A stretch of 64,000 nt of DNA from Rhizobium jaguaris (lineage in GTDB: Bacteria > Pseudomonadota > Alphaproteobacteria > Rhizobiales > Rhizobiaceae). A program made the position numbers and the translations under genes. The notes beneath the pieces were generated by a model. That model was not told the origin of the DNA and ran no database searches. It was given only the letters and a program-made list of their open reading frames with translations. Location of the stretch: assembly GCF_003627755.1 (NCBI RefSeq), contig NZ_CP032695.1, positions 62,001 to 126,000 of the forward strand, in the 5' to 3' direction. Below are positions 7,451-15,699 of the stretch, in pieces; position 1 is the first letter of the stretch, and the number at the start of each line of letters is the position of its first letter.

Positions 7451-8773
7451 TCAGCGGATGGTGATTTCCGCCGATAGCCCGCCGCCCACGCGATTGCGCA
7501 ATGCGAGCGAGCCGCCAATCGCCTGAGCAAGCTGTCCGGCGATCGCCAATCCCAGTCCGGTTCCCCCGGTTCCCCGGCTTCGGGATTGTTCGAGCCGGAA
7601 GAAAGGCTGCATCACGGCATCGAGCTGATCCTCCGGAATGCCGGGACCGCGATCGAGCACCTTTATGAGAACTGCCCCATCGCTGTCCTTCTGCACGGAT
7701 ATCTCCGCCGTACCCGCGAATTTGAGGGCGTTGTCGATGAGATTTGTCAGGATCCGCCGCAGAGCATGCGGCCGGGTGACAACCGCGCCGTCGACTTTGT
7801 CGGCGACCATCACGGCCTTGCCGGTGTCCTGGTAGTCATAAGCGAGGCTCTCGATGAAGGAGCCGATGTCTATGCGGGAGGGTTTCTCGGTATTTCCGTG
7901 GGCGCTACGCGCATAGGCCACCCCTTCATGGACAAGGCGCTGGATCTCGGCCAGGTCCTGAACCAGTTTTTCCTTCTCCGCAGACTCTTCCGCGATCTCG
8001 GCGCGAAGCTTCATGCGCGTGATCGGCGTTTGGAGATCGTGCGAGATTGCCGCAAGGATCTGCACTCTTTCTTCAAGATAGTGGGCGATCCGGTCGCGCA
8101 TCGCGTTAAAGGCGCGGGCGGCATGGGCGACTTCGCTTGGCCCCGACTCAATCAAGCGCGGCGTCTTCTTGTTCGGGTCAAGCGCGTCGGCGGCATTGGC
8201 CAGATCAGCAAGCGGACGGAGCGCCTGGCGGACGACGAGCCAGGTGCAGAGAATGAGGAGACCGAGTTGCAGGAGAAGAACAATGGGCAGCCATTGAGCC
8301 ATCGGCATGATGGGTGCGGGGTTGACGTCGATCGTCAGCGGATTGCCGTCGTTCAGGGTCAGGTGGGCTTGGAGCCGTTTGCCGTCACCCGGTATCGACT
8401 CGAACCTGATGGGAAAACGCTTGCCGACGGCATCCTGTATTTTTCCGGCAATCTGCCTGCCCTGATCAGTCATCGCGGGCACGCCGGGAAGGCCTGGACC
8501 AAGCACAAATCGATAGGTTCCGCGGTCGAGGCGGTCCAGCCAATCGGCGCGCTCGGCCGCGGGTAGACGGTCGAGAACGGCGATCGAGGTCGCCACATCG
8601 CTCTCCAGCGTGTTGAGCATCACCGTCTTGGCCGTCAGGTAGCGTTCCAAGGACTGGACACCGAAGGTAAGCCCCTGCGCAAGCATCAAGCCGGCGAGAA
8701 GGATGAGAAACAGCCTCGATCCCAAGGTGCGAGGCCAAGGCCGAAATCCGCGAAACCCTGCGACGGCGCTCAT
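7451..8773 (-). CDS. Sensor histidine kinase of an OmpR-type two-component system
   Basis: 440 residues. A first membrane helix (about 18-38) and a second (about 160-182) bound a roughly 120-residue periplasmic sensor. HAMP (about 183-235), the dimerisation domain with His245 (AAISHDLQTPITRM) and an HATPase domain (VLDRGPGIPE, GTGLGLAIA) complete it. Its ATG overlaps the stop of the response regulator by four bases. The pair sits between dipZ-msrA and the exported hydrolase, whose promoters share elements, so an envelope redox or chlorine-type signal is a reasonable guess. That role is by position only. Confidence 0.9.
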   Translation of the reverse strand: MSAVAGFRGFRPWPRTLGSRLFLILLAGLMLAQGLTFGVQSLERYLTAKTVMLNTLESDVATSIAVLDRLPAAERADWLDRLDRGTYRFVLGPGLPGVPAMTDQGRQIAGKIQDAVGKRFPIRFESIPGDGKRLQAHLTLNDGNPLTIDVNPAPIMPMAQWLPIVLLLQLGLLILCTWLVVRQALRPLADLANAADALDPNKKTPRLIESGPSEVAHAARAFNAMRDRIAHYLEERVQILAAISHDLQTPITRMKLRAEIAEESAEKEKLVQDLAEIQRLVHEGVAYARSAHGNTEKPSRIDIGSFIESLAYDYQDTGKAVMVADKVDGAVVTRPHALRRILTNLIDNALKFAGTAEISVQKDSDGAVLIKVLDRGPGIPEDQLDAVMQPFFRLEQSRSRGTGGTGLGLAIAGQLAQAIGGSLALRNRVGGGLSAEITIR

Positions 8774-9510
8774 TGACGCAGCTCGGATATTTCGACCGGC
8801 ACCGCGAACACATAGCCCTCGCTACGGACGGTCTTGATGTAGGCAGGCTCGCGCGCGTCGTCGCCGAGGCGCTGACGGAGCCGGCTGACCAATAGGTCGA
8901 TGGAGCGGTCGAACAACTCGGCATCACGCCCTTGCGTGAGGTTCAGGAGCTGATCCCGGTTGAGAACGCGTTGCGGATGGTCGATGAACACACGGAGCAA
9001 ACGATATTCCGCGCCGCTCAGCGCGATGACGGTTCCTTCGCGATCAAGCAAGTTGCGACCGGTCGTGTCGAGCTGCCAATCGCCAAAGGACAAAAGCTGG
9101 CCGACTTCCGTCACTTGAAGATTCGGCGGAAGCATGCGCGTCCGGCGCAGGATTGCCTTGATACGGGCTAGCAGCTCGCGCGCGGCAAAGGGTTTTGTCA
9201 GATAATCATCCGCTCCCATCTCCAAGCCGATGATCCGATCCGTTTCGTCATCGCGTGCCGTCAGCATCAGGATCGGCGTCGACTTGTGCTTGCCGGCGCG
9301 CAGCTCTCGGCAAAGAACTAGGCCGTCATCGCCGGGCATCATCACGTCGAGGACGATGAGATCGACAGAGTTTGCTTCCAGAAACGCCCGCATATGCCGG
9401 CCGTCCGCCGCGACGGTGGTGCGCAGCCCGTTCTTTTTGAGATAGTTCGAAACCAGCTCACGGATTTCGCGATCGTCATCGACGATCAGGATGTGGTCGA
9501 TGTGATCCAT
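8770..9510 (-). CDS. OmpR-family response regulator
   Basis: 246 residues. The receiver domain (about 5-120) has the acidic pocket DDD at 11-13, phospho-acceptor Asp55 (LIVLDVMMPG) and Lys in GADDYLTKPF. A winged-helix DNA-binding domain (about 140-240) follows, with RVLNRDQLL and DRSIDLLVSRLRQRL. First gene of the operon with the kinase at 7451-8773. A copy of the TTGTCATAAT motif lies about 130 nt upstream. Confidence 0.92.
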   Translation of the reverse strand: MDHIDHILIVDDDREIRELVSNYLKKNGLRTTVAADGRHMRAFLEANSVDLIVLDVMMPGDDGLVLCRELRAGKHKSTPILMLTARDDETDRIIGLEMGADDYLTKPFAARELLARIKAILRRTRMLPPNLQVTEVGQLLSFGDWQLDTTGRNLLDREGTVIALSGAEYRLLRVFIDHPQRVLNRDQLLNLTQGRDAELFDRSIDLLVSRLRQRLGDDAREPAYIKTVRSEGYVFAVPVEISELRQ

Positions 9511-9637
9511 CGTCGGGGGCCTCTTTTCTGCGGACGGCGCAACAGCAATTTTTGAACGGCCACTGAACGGATTGTTGCCGGTAGGTCAACAATGCCGCCG
9601 CTGTTCAAACCGGGCAACCGCGTTTCGCTTATCACAT

Positions 9638-9652
9638 TAATAATTATGACAA
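9638..9652 (-). promoter_or_regulatory. Motif TTGTCATAATTATTA upstream of the two-component operon
   Basis: 14/15 match to the site before ohrR at 3431-3445, here on the minus strand and 128 nt before the response regulator start. The rest of the 9511-9757 gap holds a possible terminator pair (9685-9743) and no gene. Confidence 0.3.
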
Positions 9653-9684
9653 AACAAATGTATAGGCGTTTGCCGGGGATAGGC

Positions 9685-9743
9685 ATCAGGGGGAGCTTGA
9701 GCCCCTGATAACGCCAGCATGGTATTTTACACCACTGCTGGCG
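9685..9743 (-). terminator. Two tandem hairpins downstream of the hydrolase gene
   Basis: Perfect 8-bp stem CGCCAGCA/TGCTGGCG (9712-9719 with 9736-9743) followed by ATCAGGGG/CCCCTGAT (9685-9692 with 9702-9709). They begin 15 nt after the hydrolase stop. There is no clear T-run, so this could be a weak or Rho-assisted terminator or an mRNA-stabilising end. Confidence 0.35.
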
Positions 9744-9757
9744 ACGTGCTCCGAGGA

Positions 9758-10810
9758 TTAGAATTTGTCGACGTCGATGATCGCCTGGGCGAAAGCTTGC
9801 GGCGCTTCCTGCGGCAGGTTGTGGCCGATGCCGCCCTCGATGGTTCTATGCTCATATTTGCCCGTGAATTTGTTGCGGTAGGCTGCCGGTTCGGGATGGG
9901 GCGCACCATTCGCATCGCCTTCCATAGTAATGGTGGGCACGCTGATCACCGGAGCCTTTGCCAGCCGCTGTTCCAGATCGTTATACTGCGCCTCGCCTTC
10001 CGCCAGCCCCAGCCGCCAGCGATAATTGTGAATGACGATAGCGACGTGATCCGGATTGTCGAAGGATGCGGCGCTGCGGTCGAAGGTCGCGTCGTCGAAG
10101 TTCCATTTCGGTGATGCGATCTGCCAGATGAGCTTGGCAAAGTCGTGCCGGTATTTGGCGTAGCCTGCTTGGCCGCGTTCGGTTGCAAAATAATACTGGT
10201 ACCACCATTGCAGCTCAGCCTTCGGTGGTAGCGGTGTCTTGCCGGCTTCCTGGTTGCCAATCAGATAACCGCTGACAGAGACCATTGCCTTGCAGCGCTC
10301 CGGCCAGAGCGCGGCGAGAATGTTGACCGTGCGGGCGCCCCAATCGAAACCGCCGAGGACGGCTTTCTGAATTTTCAGGGCATCCATCAAGGCAAGGATA
10401 TCGACAGCCACGACCGACTGCTGGCCATTGCGGACCGTATCATTTGAAAGAAAGCGCGTCGTGCCATAGCCGCGCAGATAGGGAATGATCACGCGGTAGC
10501 CCTGCGACGCCAACACGGGAGCGACGTCGACGAAGCTGTAGATATCATAGGGCCAGCCATGCAGAAGAATGACCGGCGGACCATCGGCGGGGCCAGCCTC
10601 GGCATATCCGATATTCAGCAGACCGGCATTGATCTGCTTCAGGGCGCCAAAGGTCGTGCTGGTTCCCGGCTTGACCGCGGGCAAAGCCGTCGGCTTCGTC
10701 TGGGCCGACTGTGCTTGTGCGACGCCGAGCATACCGAGCTGCGCGGCGGCGATGGTCATAGCCGCGGTACCAAAAAAACGGCGGCGGTGATGGTTGATAT
10801 TTTCGGACAT
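9758..10810 (-). CDS. Tat-exported alpha/beta hydrolase (epoxide hydrolase/dehalogenase-like)
   Basis: From ATG 10810 the protein is 350 residues; an in-frame start at 10843 is less likely because GGAGAGAG lies five bases before 10810. The N-terminus NHHRRRFFGTAAMT is a twin-arginine signal with a hydrophobic core ending AQAQS. The alpha/beta hydrolase fold shows the oxyanion motif HGWPYD, the nucleophile elbow GGFDWGAR (Asp nucleophile, as in epoxide hydrolases and haloalkane dehalogenases) and a C-terminal His in GGIGHNLPQEAP. Asp rather than Ser argues against an ordinary esterase. It shares promoter elements with ohr and dipZ-msrA, so it may belong to the same stress response. Substrate unknown. 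Confidence 0.85.
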   Translation of the reverse strand: MSENINHHRRRFFGTAAMTIAAAQLGMLGVAQAQSAQTKPTALPAVKPGTSTTFGALKQINAGLLNIGYAEAGPADGPPVILLHGWPYDIYSFVDVAPVLASQGYRVIIPYLRGYGTTRFLSNDTVRNGQQSVVAVDILALMDALKIQKAVLGGFDWGARTVNILAALWPERCKAMVSVSGYLIGNQEAGKTPLPPKAELQWWYQYYFATERGQAGYAKYRHDFAKLIWQIASPKWNFDDATFDRSAASFDNPDHVAIVIHNYRWRLGLAEGEAQYNDLEQRLAKAPVISVPTITMEGDANGAPHPEPAAYRNKFTGKYEHRTIEGGIGHNLPQEAPQAFAQAIIDVDKF

Positions 10811-10859
10811 TGCTCTCTCTCCAATAGGATCAGGCGTCGTCATAAAGAAACCGCTTCCA

Positions 10860-10941
10860 TGTATCCGGGATGTGTCGTGATCTCATAGGCTTTGAATGCC
10901 GATGTAGCTTTCGGACGTTCGGATACAATTGGTTACAAAGG
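10860..10941 (-). promoter_or_regulatory. Hydrolase upstream control region with the shared elements
   Basis: Reading toward the gene: CTTTGTAACCAATTGTATCC (10940-10921), two TTGTA half-sites ten bases apart as expected for OmpR-type regulators, then CGACACATCCCGGATACA (10877-10860), 50 nt before the start. The second element matches those before ohr and dipZ. The GTTACACTT block found at the other two promoters is absent. Confidence 0.4.
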
Positions 10942-11063
10942 ACCGCGTCTTTGCGGTCGGCCTCTCCACCTGCCTGACTGCACGTCGGATCTGCGACGGT
11001 CATCATTTACCCCGGTGGTTCTGTAAGCGGAAGCAGCCTCGGCCGTGCTCGCTGTGTTCCAAT

Positions 11064-11079
11064 GTTCCCCGCGGGGAAC
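11064..11079. other. parS-like centromere site 1
   Basis: Perfect 16-bp palindrome GTTCCCCGCGGGGAAC. It fits the GTTNNNNGCNNNNAAC consensus of RepB-binding parS sites of repABC replicons. An identical copy lies at 11965-11980. It is 1.07 kb upstream of repA. The surrounding gap 10811-11361 has no convincing gene. Confidence 0.8.
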
Positions 11080-11361
11080 TCTCCCAACGGTCGAGTGGTA
11101 TGTAAGAACTAGGTAAAAGAACGGTGGCCCACGCTGTTTGGTAGAGTGGTGGAGTGGTGTGTCGGCTGGCGGCGGCCACAAAGCCGCCGCTCTACGGTCA
11201 GCGGATCGCCACGCTATTGCCCTACAGAAAACGTTTGAGAGCCACATTGTCGCCGGTTCGTTCCTCAACCCTAACCGACGGCTTAATCAATGCGATATGC
11301 CGCCGTTCACTCTGCGCCATCAAAGAGGCGTTCTCTCCCTGCGCTACAAAGAGGAATGAAG

Positions 11362-11814
11362 ATGATTACTCGTTATATCACCGCTACATCGTTGACCGCT
11401 GCAGCCTTGAGCCTAATGTTTCTTGGCAATCCTGCGTCCGCACAGCAGGCAACGCAAGAAAAGCAGCCGGCCCAAGAGCAACCAGGTACCCAGGGCGCGC
11501 CTATCAGCGATCAGAAAATCCAAGCTTTTGCCGTCGCGTATCTCCAGGTAGACAAGATCAGGCAGGAATATTCAGCCAAGATCGGAGCGACGCCGGATGC
11601 GACCGCGAAGCAACAGCTACAGGCCGAAGCTGGCAAACAGATGGTACAGGCTGTTCAGACCTCACCGGGCATGTCGGTACAGGAATACAACTCAATTCTA
11701 ACTGCTGCGCAGAAGGATCCTGCGCTCGTTAAGAAAGTTCAGGAAAAGATCCAGCAGGCCGCGCCTGCACAGCAATCCGCACCTGGACAGCAGCCTGCGC
11801 CTGCACAGCAGTAA
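11362..11814 (+). CDS. Exported DUF4168 protein with Gln/Pro/Ala-rich tail
   Basis: 150 residues from ATG 11362, chosen because AGAGGA lies six bases upstream; an ATG two codons earlier at 11356 touches that site. There is a signal peptide (about 1-30, ending NPASAQQ). A DUF4168 domain follows (about 50-125; IQAFAVAYLQVDKI near its start). The low-complexity C-terminus repeats APGQQPAPAQQ-like units. The family is secreted and of unknown function. It sits between the two parS sites and 322 nt before repA, an odd passenger position. No operon partner. Confidence 0.75.
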   Translation: MITRYITATSLTAAALSLMFLGNPASAQQATQEKQPAQEQPGTQGAPISDQKIQAFAVAYLQVDKIRQEYSAKIGATPDATAKQQLQAEAGKQMVQAVQTSPGMSVQEYNSILTAAQKDPALVKKVQEKIQQAAPAQQSAPGQQPAPAQQ

Positions 11815-11964
11815 GCGGCGCTACGACCGACAAGCAAATTGATCGACAACGCCGGCCGCGTTGAGCATCGCAAACTCGACGCGGCATCGGTCAGTGTGAT
11901 TTTGTCGCAATTGCTTAGACGAAAATGTTCTAATTCGATTTGTGCATTCCATACTGAACCGAAA

Positions 11965-11980
11965 GTTCCCCGCGGGGAAC
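11965..11980. other. parS-like centromere site 2
   Basis: Second perfect copy of GTTCCCCGCGGGGAAC, 156 nt before the repA start. Placed here, RepB bound at parS could also affect repA transcription. The remainder of 11815-12135 shows no gene. Confidence 0.82.
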
Positions 11981-12135
11981 ACGGCCGTATGACGGTTGTC
12001 AGTGGCGATAGAATCGAGTTATCCCAATACCTACGCCAAATATTGGCAATATCGGCGTTTCGCGTAACTACGCGATCCTTCATCAAACGTTAACCATCGA
12101 GGCGCTTAGTATCCTGGCCAAGACGGGAGAGAGCC

Positions 12136-13311
12136 GTGACACGACATTTGAGCAGCCTCGCCTTCATGCAGACATTCTCAGCGAAGCTGGACGTCGCGTT
12201 GGGAAATCTGAGCCTCGCGCAGCATCCCCCGGATGCCCGCCGCACGATGCGCAAGTTCACCTCCTCCGAAGTTGCCGCGCTCCTCAACGTTACCGAGGCT
12301 TATATCAGGCAGATTTCGCTGAAAGAGCAGGGACCGTCTCCCGAGGTCTCAAATGGCCGGCGCTTCTACTCGATGGAGCAGATCCTCGAACTCCGGATGC
12401 ATCTTGCGCAAAATGGCCGCAAGAAGTGGATGAATCCACGACGGGTGGGCGCCGAGCAATGCCAGATTCTGGCGATCACGAATTTCAAGGGCGGCTCCAG
12501 CAAAACATCCACCACGATCCATCTTGGCCACTATCTCGCATTGAAAGGCTATCGCGTGCTTGCGGTGGATCTCGATCCGCAGGCGTCGCTGACCACGCTT
12601 CACGGAAGTCTGCCTGACTTCGATTACCGCGATGGCGACACGCTTTATTCGGCCATTCGTTTCGAAGATCCGCTCCCGACCGAGCAGGTCATCCACCACA
12701 CCCACATCGCGGGTTTCGATGTCATCTGCGCCGGTCTCGAACTTACGGAATTCGAAACTGCGGTCGCTCTTGAAATGCGCAAATCCGGCGGCACAAGCTT
12801 CTTGCTGCGCGTATCGCAAGCGTTGGAGCAGGTTGCGGATCGCTACGACATCATTTTGATGGATTCGGCGCCGTCGCTGAACTTTCTCACCCTGTCGTCC
12901 CTCACGGCGGCGACGGGCGTTCTGATACCCGTTCCTGCGCACATGCTCGATGTCGACTCGACGGCAAAATTTCTGGAGCTTGCCGGATCCTACATGCAGA
13001 TTCTCGAACAGGTGGGGACCTCGGCGCAATGGGACTTTGCCAAATTTCTGATCACTAAATTCGAGCCGAACGATCATCCGCAGGCGAATATGACGGCGCT
13101 GATGCGCCAGGTCTTCGGCGAAGATTTGCTTTTGAATTCGGTGATCAAGTCGACCGCCGTTGCTGATGTGCTGACCTGGAAGCAGAGTCTTTATGAGGTG
13201 CAGCGGGCGAGGTTTTCCGCTCCGAAGACCTATGACCGGGCAATCGAATCGGTCAACGCCGCAAATGCCGAAATCGAAGAACTTTTTTGGAAAGCATGGG
13301 GGCGTGAATGA
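12136..13311 (+). CDS. repA: RepA, ParA-type partition ATPase of the repABC family
   Basis: 391 residues, close to the usual 395-405. It starts at a GTG preceded by GGGAGAGAG. The N-terminal DNA-binding part (about 1-110) contains TSSEVAALLNVTEAYIRQISL. The P-loop ATPase has the deviant Walker A KGGSSKTSTT (about 120), Walker A' VLAVDLDPQASLT and Walker B IILMDSAPSLNFLTL. It segregates the replicon together with RepB and represses the operon. Its stop overlaps the repB ATG (ATGA). A full-length, intact gene. Confidence 0.95.
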   Translation: MTRHLSSLAFMQTFSAKLDVALGNLSLAQHPPDARRTMRKFTSSEVAALLNVTEAYIRQISLKEQGPSPEVSNGRRFYSMEQILELRMHLAQNGRKKWMNPRRVGAEQCQILAITNFKGGSSKTSTTIHLGHYLALKGYRVLAVDLDPQASLTTLHGSLPDFDYRDGDTLYSAIRFEDPLPTEQVIHHTHIAGFDVICAGLELTEFETAVALEMRKSGGTSFLLRVSQALEQVADRYDIILMDSAPSLNFLTLSSLTAATGVLIPVPAHMLDVDSTAKFLELAGSYMQILEQVGTSAQWDFAKFLITKFEPNDHPQANMTALMRQVFGEDLLLNSVIKSTAVADVLTWKQSLYEVQRARFSAPKTYDRAIESVNAANAEIEELFWKAWGRE

Positions 13312-14336
13312 GCAGGAAAGATTCCAAAGGCATGTTCGCGAACGTGCTGGTCGGACTCGGCCAGGAGGCAGCGTCCACGTCGCTTTCGACGTCCGCGTCC
13401 CCGCATCTTCAGAAGGTTGCTGCCGGCGTTCGACAGCTTCAGGAGCGCGGCGAACTTGCCGATAAGCTGCTCCGCGATGCGGATCATATTATCGAACTCG
13501 ATGTGGATGCGATTTTGCCGTCGCACATACCTGATCGGTTCGACGGAGCTTACGATGAAGAGAGGCTTCAAGATCTCCTGACGTCCATGCGTGAGCACGG
13601 ACAAACCACCCCCGGCCTGGTTCGGCCGGTCAGCGGGCAGGGGGGCAAGTTTCAGATCGTCTTCGGCCGGCGCCGTCTCGCGGCCGCAAAGCTCCTCGGC
13701 ATCAAGTTCAAAGCAATCATCCGCGATCTTTCGGACGAACAGGCAATCGTCATCCAGGGCGAAGAGAATGCCAATCGCGACGACCTATCCTTCATTGAAA
13801 AATGCGTTTTCGCCCTCGGTCAGGAAGAAGCGGGATTCAAACGCGAGGTGATCTGTGCCTCGCTGGCAACCGGAAAGTCGCACGTTTCCGAGATGCTTCA
13901 GATCGCAAGGAGCTTTCCGAAGACGGTTCTGACGGCCATTGGTTTTGCTCCGCAAACCGGCAGGCGGCGCTGGGCGCAGCTCGCCGAGCGCTGGAGCACG
14001 AATGCTGATGCGGTGGAGATCGCGGAACGGTTTTTGGCGGAGCCGGCTGCTCGGTCGTTTTCCAGCGATGCCAGATTTTCCGCCGTGCTGAACGCGGTTT
14101 CCATGGCCGAAAGCACGCCCACAGCGGCGTGCGACCGCGTTCAAGAAGTCGTTTCCAAGGGAATGACCCTTGCCACAGTGAACTACGCCAAGACGGGAAC
14201 CAAGCTCACGTTTACGAAAGCTGTCTCCGACGATTTCGTAAAATACCTGCTGCGCCGCATAGAAGAATTGCATGACGAATATCTCGGCGAACCGCACAGG
14301 ACGGCGCAAAACCAAACCGTGCCGAAGACTCGATAG
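13308..14336 (+). CDS. repB: RepB, ParB-type partition protein of the repABC family
   Basis: 342 residues. A typical N-terminal tail (MSRKDSKGMFANVLVG) is followed by a ParB/Srx-like domain (about 60-160) with QTTPGLVRPV, FGRRRLAAAKLLG and the box-II ENANRDDLS. Next is a helix-turn-helix (EVICASLATGKSHVSEMLQIAR) for parS binding. Translationally coupled to repA. In canonical replicons repC, the replication initiator, follows after about 100-200 nt with an antisense RNA gene between. Here a small membrane protein follows instead. Confidence 0.95.
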   Translation: MSRKDSKGMFANVLVGLGQEAASTSLSTSASPHLQKVAAGVRQLQERGELADKLLRDADHIIELDVDAILPSHIPDRFDGAYDEERLQDLLTSMREHGQTTPGLVRPVSGQGGKFQIVFGRRRLAAAKLLGIKFKAIIRDLSDEQAIVIQGEENANRDDLSFIEKCVFALGQEEAGFKREVICASLATGKSHVSEMLQIARSFPKTVLTAIGFAPQTGRRRWAQLAERWSTNADAVEIAERFLAEPAARSFSSDARFSAVLNAVSMAESTPTAACDRVQEVVSKGMTLATVNYAKTGTKLTFTKAVSDDFVKYLLRRIEELHDEYLGEPHRTAQNQTVPKTR

Positions 14337-14415
14337 ATCTGGACATCAGGCGGAGAGGATGCTTGGCTGACTACGGTATTTTGACGACTCAGGTTGTCAT
14401 TTGACGGGAAGCGGC

Positions 14416-14766
14416 ATGGCGTCGGAAACGGACGGTCAGGAAAAAATCGATGCGACCTTTCGCAATGGATCGTTGACGGCCGTTGGGATCATTACCGGTT
14501 TCTCGCTGAGTTTCATCAATAACTGGGTTTCCAATCCGAACGACTGGAGCCGCATCGACATTCTGCCGATGACGGTGATGGTTGTTGGAATTGCCCTGCA
14601 GGTGAAAGTCTTCGCCGACCTGCTTTCACGGGATTCCCTGCTGGTGGCCAAATACGACCGCGCCCGCCGTCTTTTTCTGATTGGGCTCCTCATCGTGGCC
14701 GCCGGGATCGCAATCGCTCTGGTAAACGATATTCTTGGCATCAGCAGTCAGAAAATGCTCGGTTAG
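14416..14766 (+). CDS. Small three-helix membrane protein in the position of repC
   Basis: 116 residues from ATG 14416 (GGGAAG upstream; a TTG start at 14401 is possible). Hydrophobic segments are near GIITGFSLSFINNWV, ILPMTVMVVGIAL and LFLIGLLIVAAGIAIALV, so three membrane helices are likely. The N-terminus is hydrophilic and acidic. I do not recognise the family. It begins 79 nt after repB on the same strand and may share its transcript; no link to replication can be inferred from the sequence. Confidence 0.6.
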   Translation: MASETDGQEKIDATFRNGSLTAVGIITGFSLSFINNWVSNPNDWSRIDILPMTVMVVGIALQVKVFADLLSRDSLLVAKYDRARRLFLIGLLIVAAGIAIALVNDILGISSQKMLG

Positions 14767-14821
14767 GCCTGTTTTCCGGTGCGTGAAAACATGTGTCTTC
14801 AGGCCCGATCCGGCGGCCGTA

Positions 14822-15328
14822 CTACAGCCGGCGAAGAGCAATATCGCTTGTTACTACCGATTTCCCGGTTGTCGGATCGCGGTCGATCGTTCGCAGATTG
14901 AGGCTGTTGCCGCCGACTTGCTGGATCGTCATATTCGCCGACCGATTGCCGTTGACCTCTTGTGCCCAGTGAACGGCAAGGTCGATGGTATTGCCCTGGC
15001 GCTTTCCGGACAATCCGGAACGCCCCCCTGCTGGGCCGACATAGACGCCGCTATAGCGGGTGCCATTCACCCTAAGATCTGCAGAGATCGCGCGGTTCAC
15101 GACGAGTAAGCCTCGACAATTGCCGCGCATGGAGAGCGAGGGCCCGGCTGCCGCTAGTGCAAACGTACATGCGACGTTGATCGGCGACGTTCCGATCCGT
15201 CGGATGACAGTTCCCTTGCCGGTCCATTTTCCCTGCAGAGATTGCAGAAAATTGCTTTCGTCTGCGGCGGCCAAACTCGGGAAAAGGCCGAATAACAAGA
15301 TCAGGAGAAGACGAGCGAAGCACGACAT
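14822..15328 (-). CDS. Exported protein of unknown function, calycin-like
   Basis: 168 residues with a signal peptide (MSCFARLLLILLFGLFPSLAAA). The mature part begins with LQGKWTGKGTV and has short alternating strands (YSGVYVGPAGG, GNTIDLAVHWA, NSLNLRTIDRD), suggesting a small beta-barrel. Such proteins occur singly in rhizobial genomes. It converges with the small membrane protein; the 55-nt gap shows no terminator. Function unknown. Confidence 0.65.
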   Translation of the reverse strand: MSCFARLLLILLFGLFPSLAAADESNFLQSLQGKWTGKGTVIRRIGTSPINVACTFALAAAGPSLSMRGNCRGLLVVNRAISADLRVNGTRYSGVYVGPAGGRSGLSGKRQGNTIDLAVHWAQEVNGNRSANMTIQQVGGNSLNLRTIDRDPTTGKSVVTSDIALRRL

Positions 15329-15699
15329 GAGAGAACCCCCGAACGACGAATTTTCCTCAACGCGTATATGTTCGTATAGTTCCTTGTATTCTGCACGCGG
15401 ATACTCACCGTCATGACAACAGCCCGGAAAGAGGCAGCGAACAAGTTGGACTATTCTTCCGGCCCGGAGCCGTGGTAATTTGAAATTGCCTCGGCAATAG
15501 CGGGGCCACGGCTTTCTGCGGCTTCCCGTAATTTAATTTTGAGCTCATTTACGGCTGCTAATACTGCGCCTGCGGTGCCCCGGGAGCGTGGTGCCGTTCC
15601 GTTTGGGGCCAGGGCGATCAAGTACCAAGCCGATCCAAACGAGAAAAGCCTTAGCAGAATACCGAACTAAGTCTTCAAGGTCATGGAGCGGTGGGATCA
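15329..15699. other. Non-coding gap before the radical SAM gene
   Basis: About 370 nt with no supportable gene. It contains a loose hairpin AGCCGTGG/CCACGGCT (15468-15475 with 15506-15513) without a T-run, and an AT-rich patch near 15530-15565 that may hold the promoter of the downstream gene. Confidence 0.4.

Noticed and set aside
7586..8566. 326-codon plus-strand frame
   Set aside because: Antisense shadow of the histidine kinase at 7451-8773.
15468..15513. Hairpin before the radical SAM gene as a riboswitch
   Set aside because: Single loose stem with a 30-nt loop; no cobalamin-box sequence seen.
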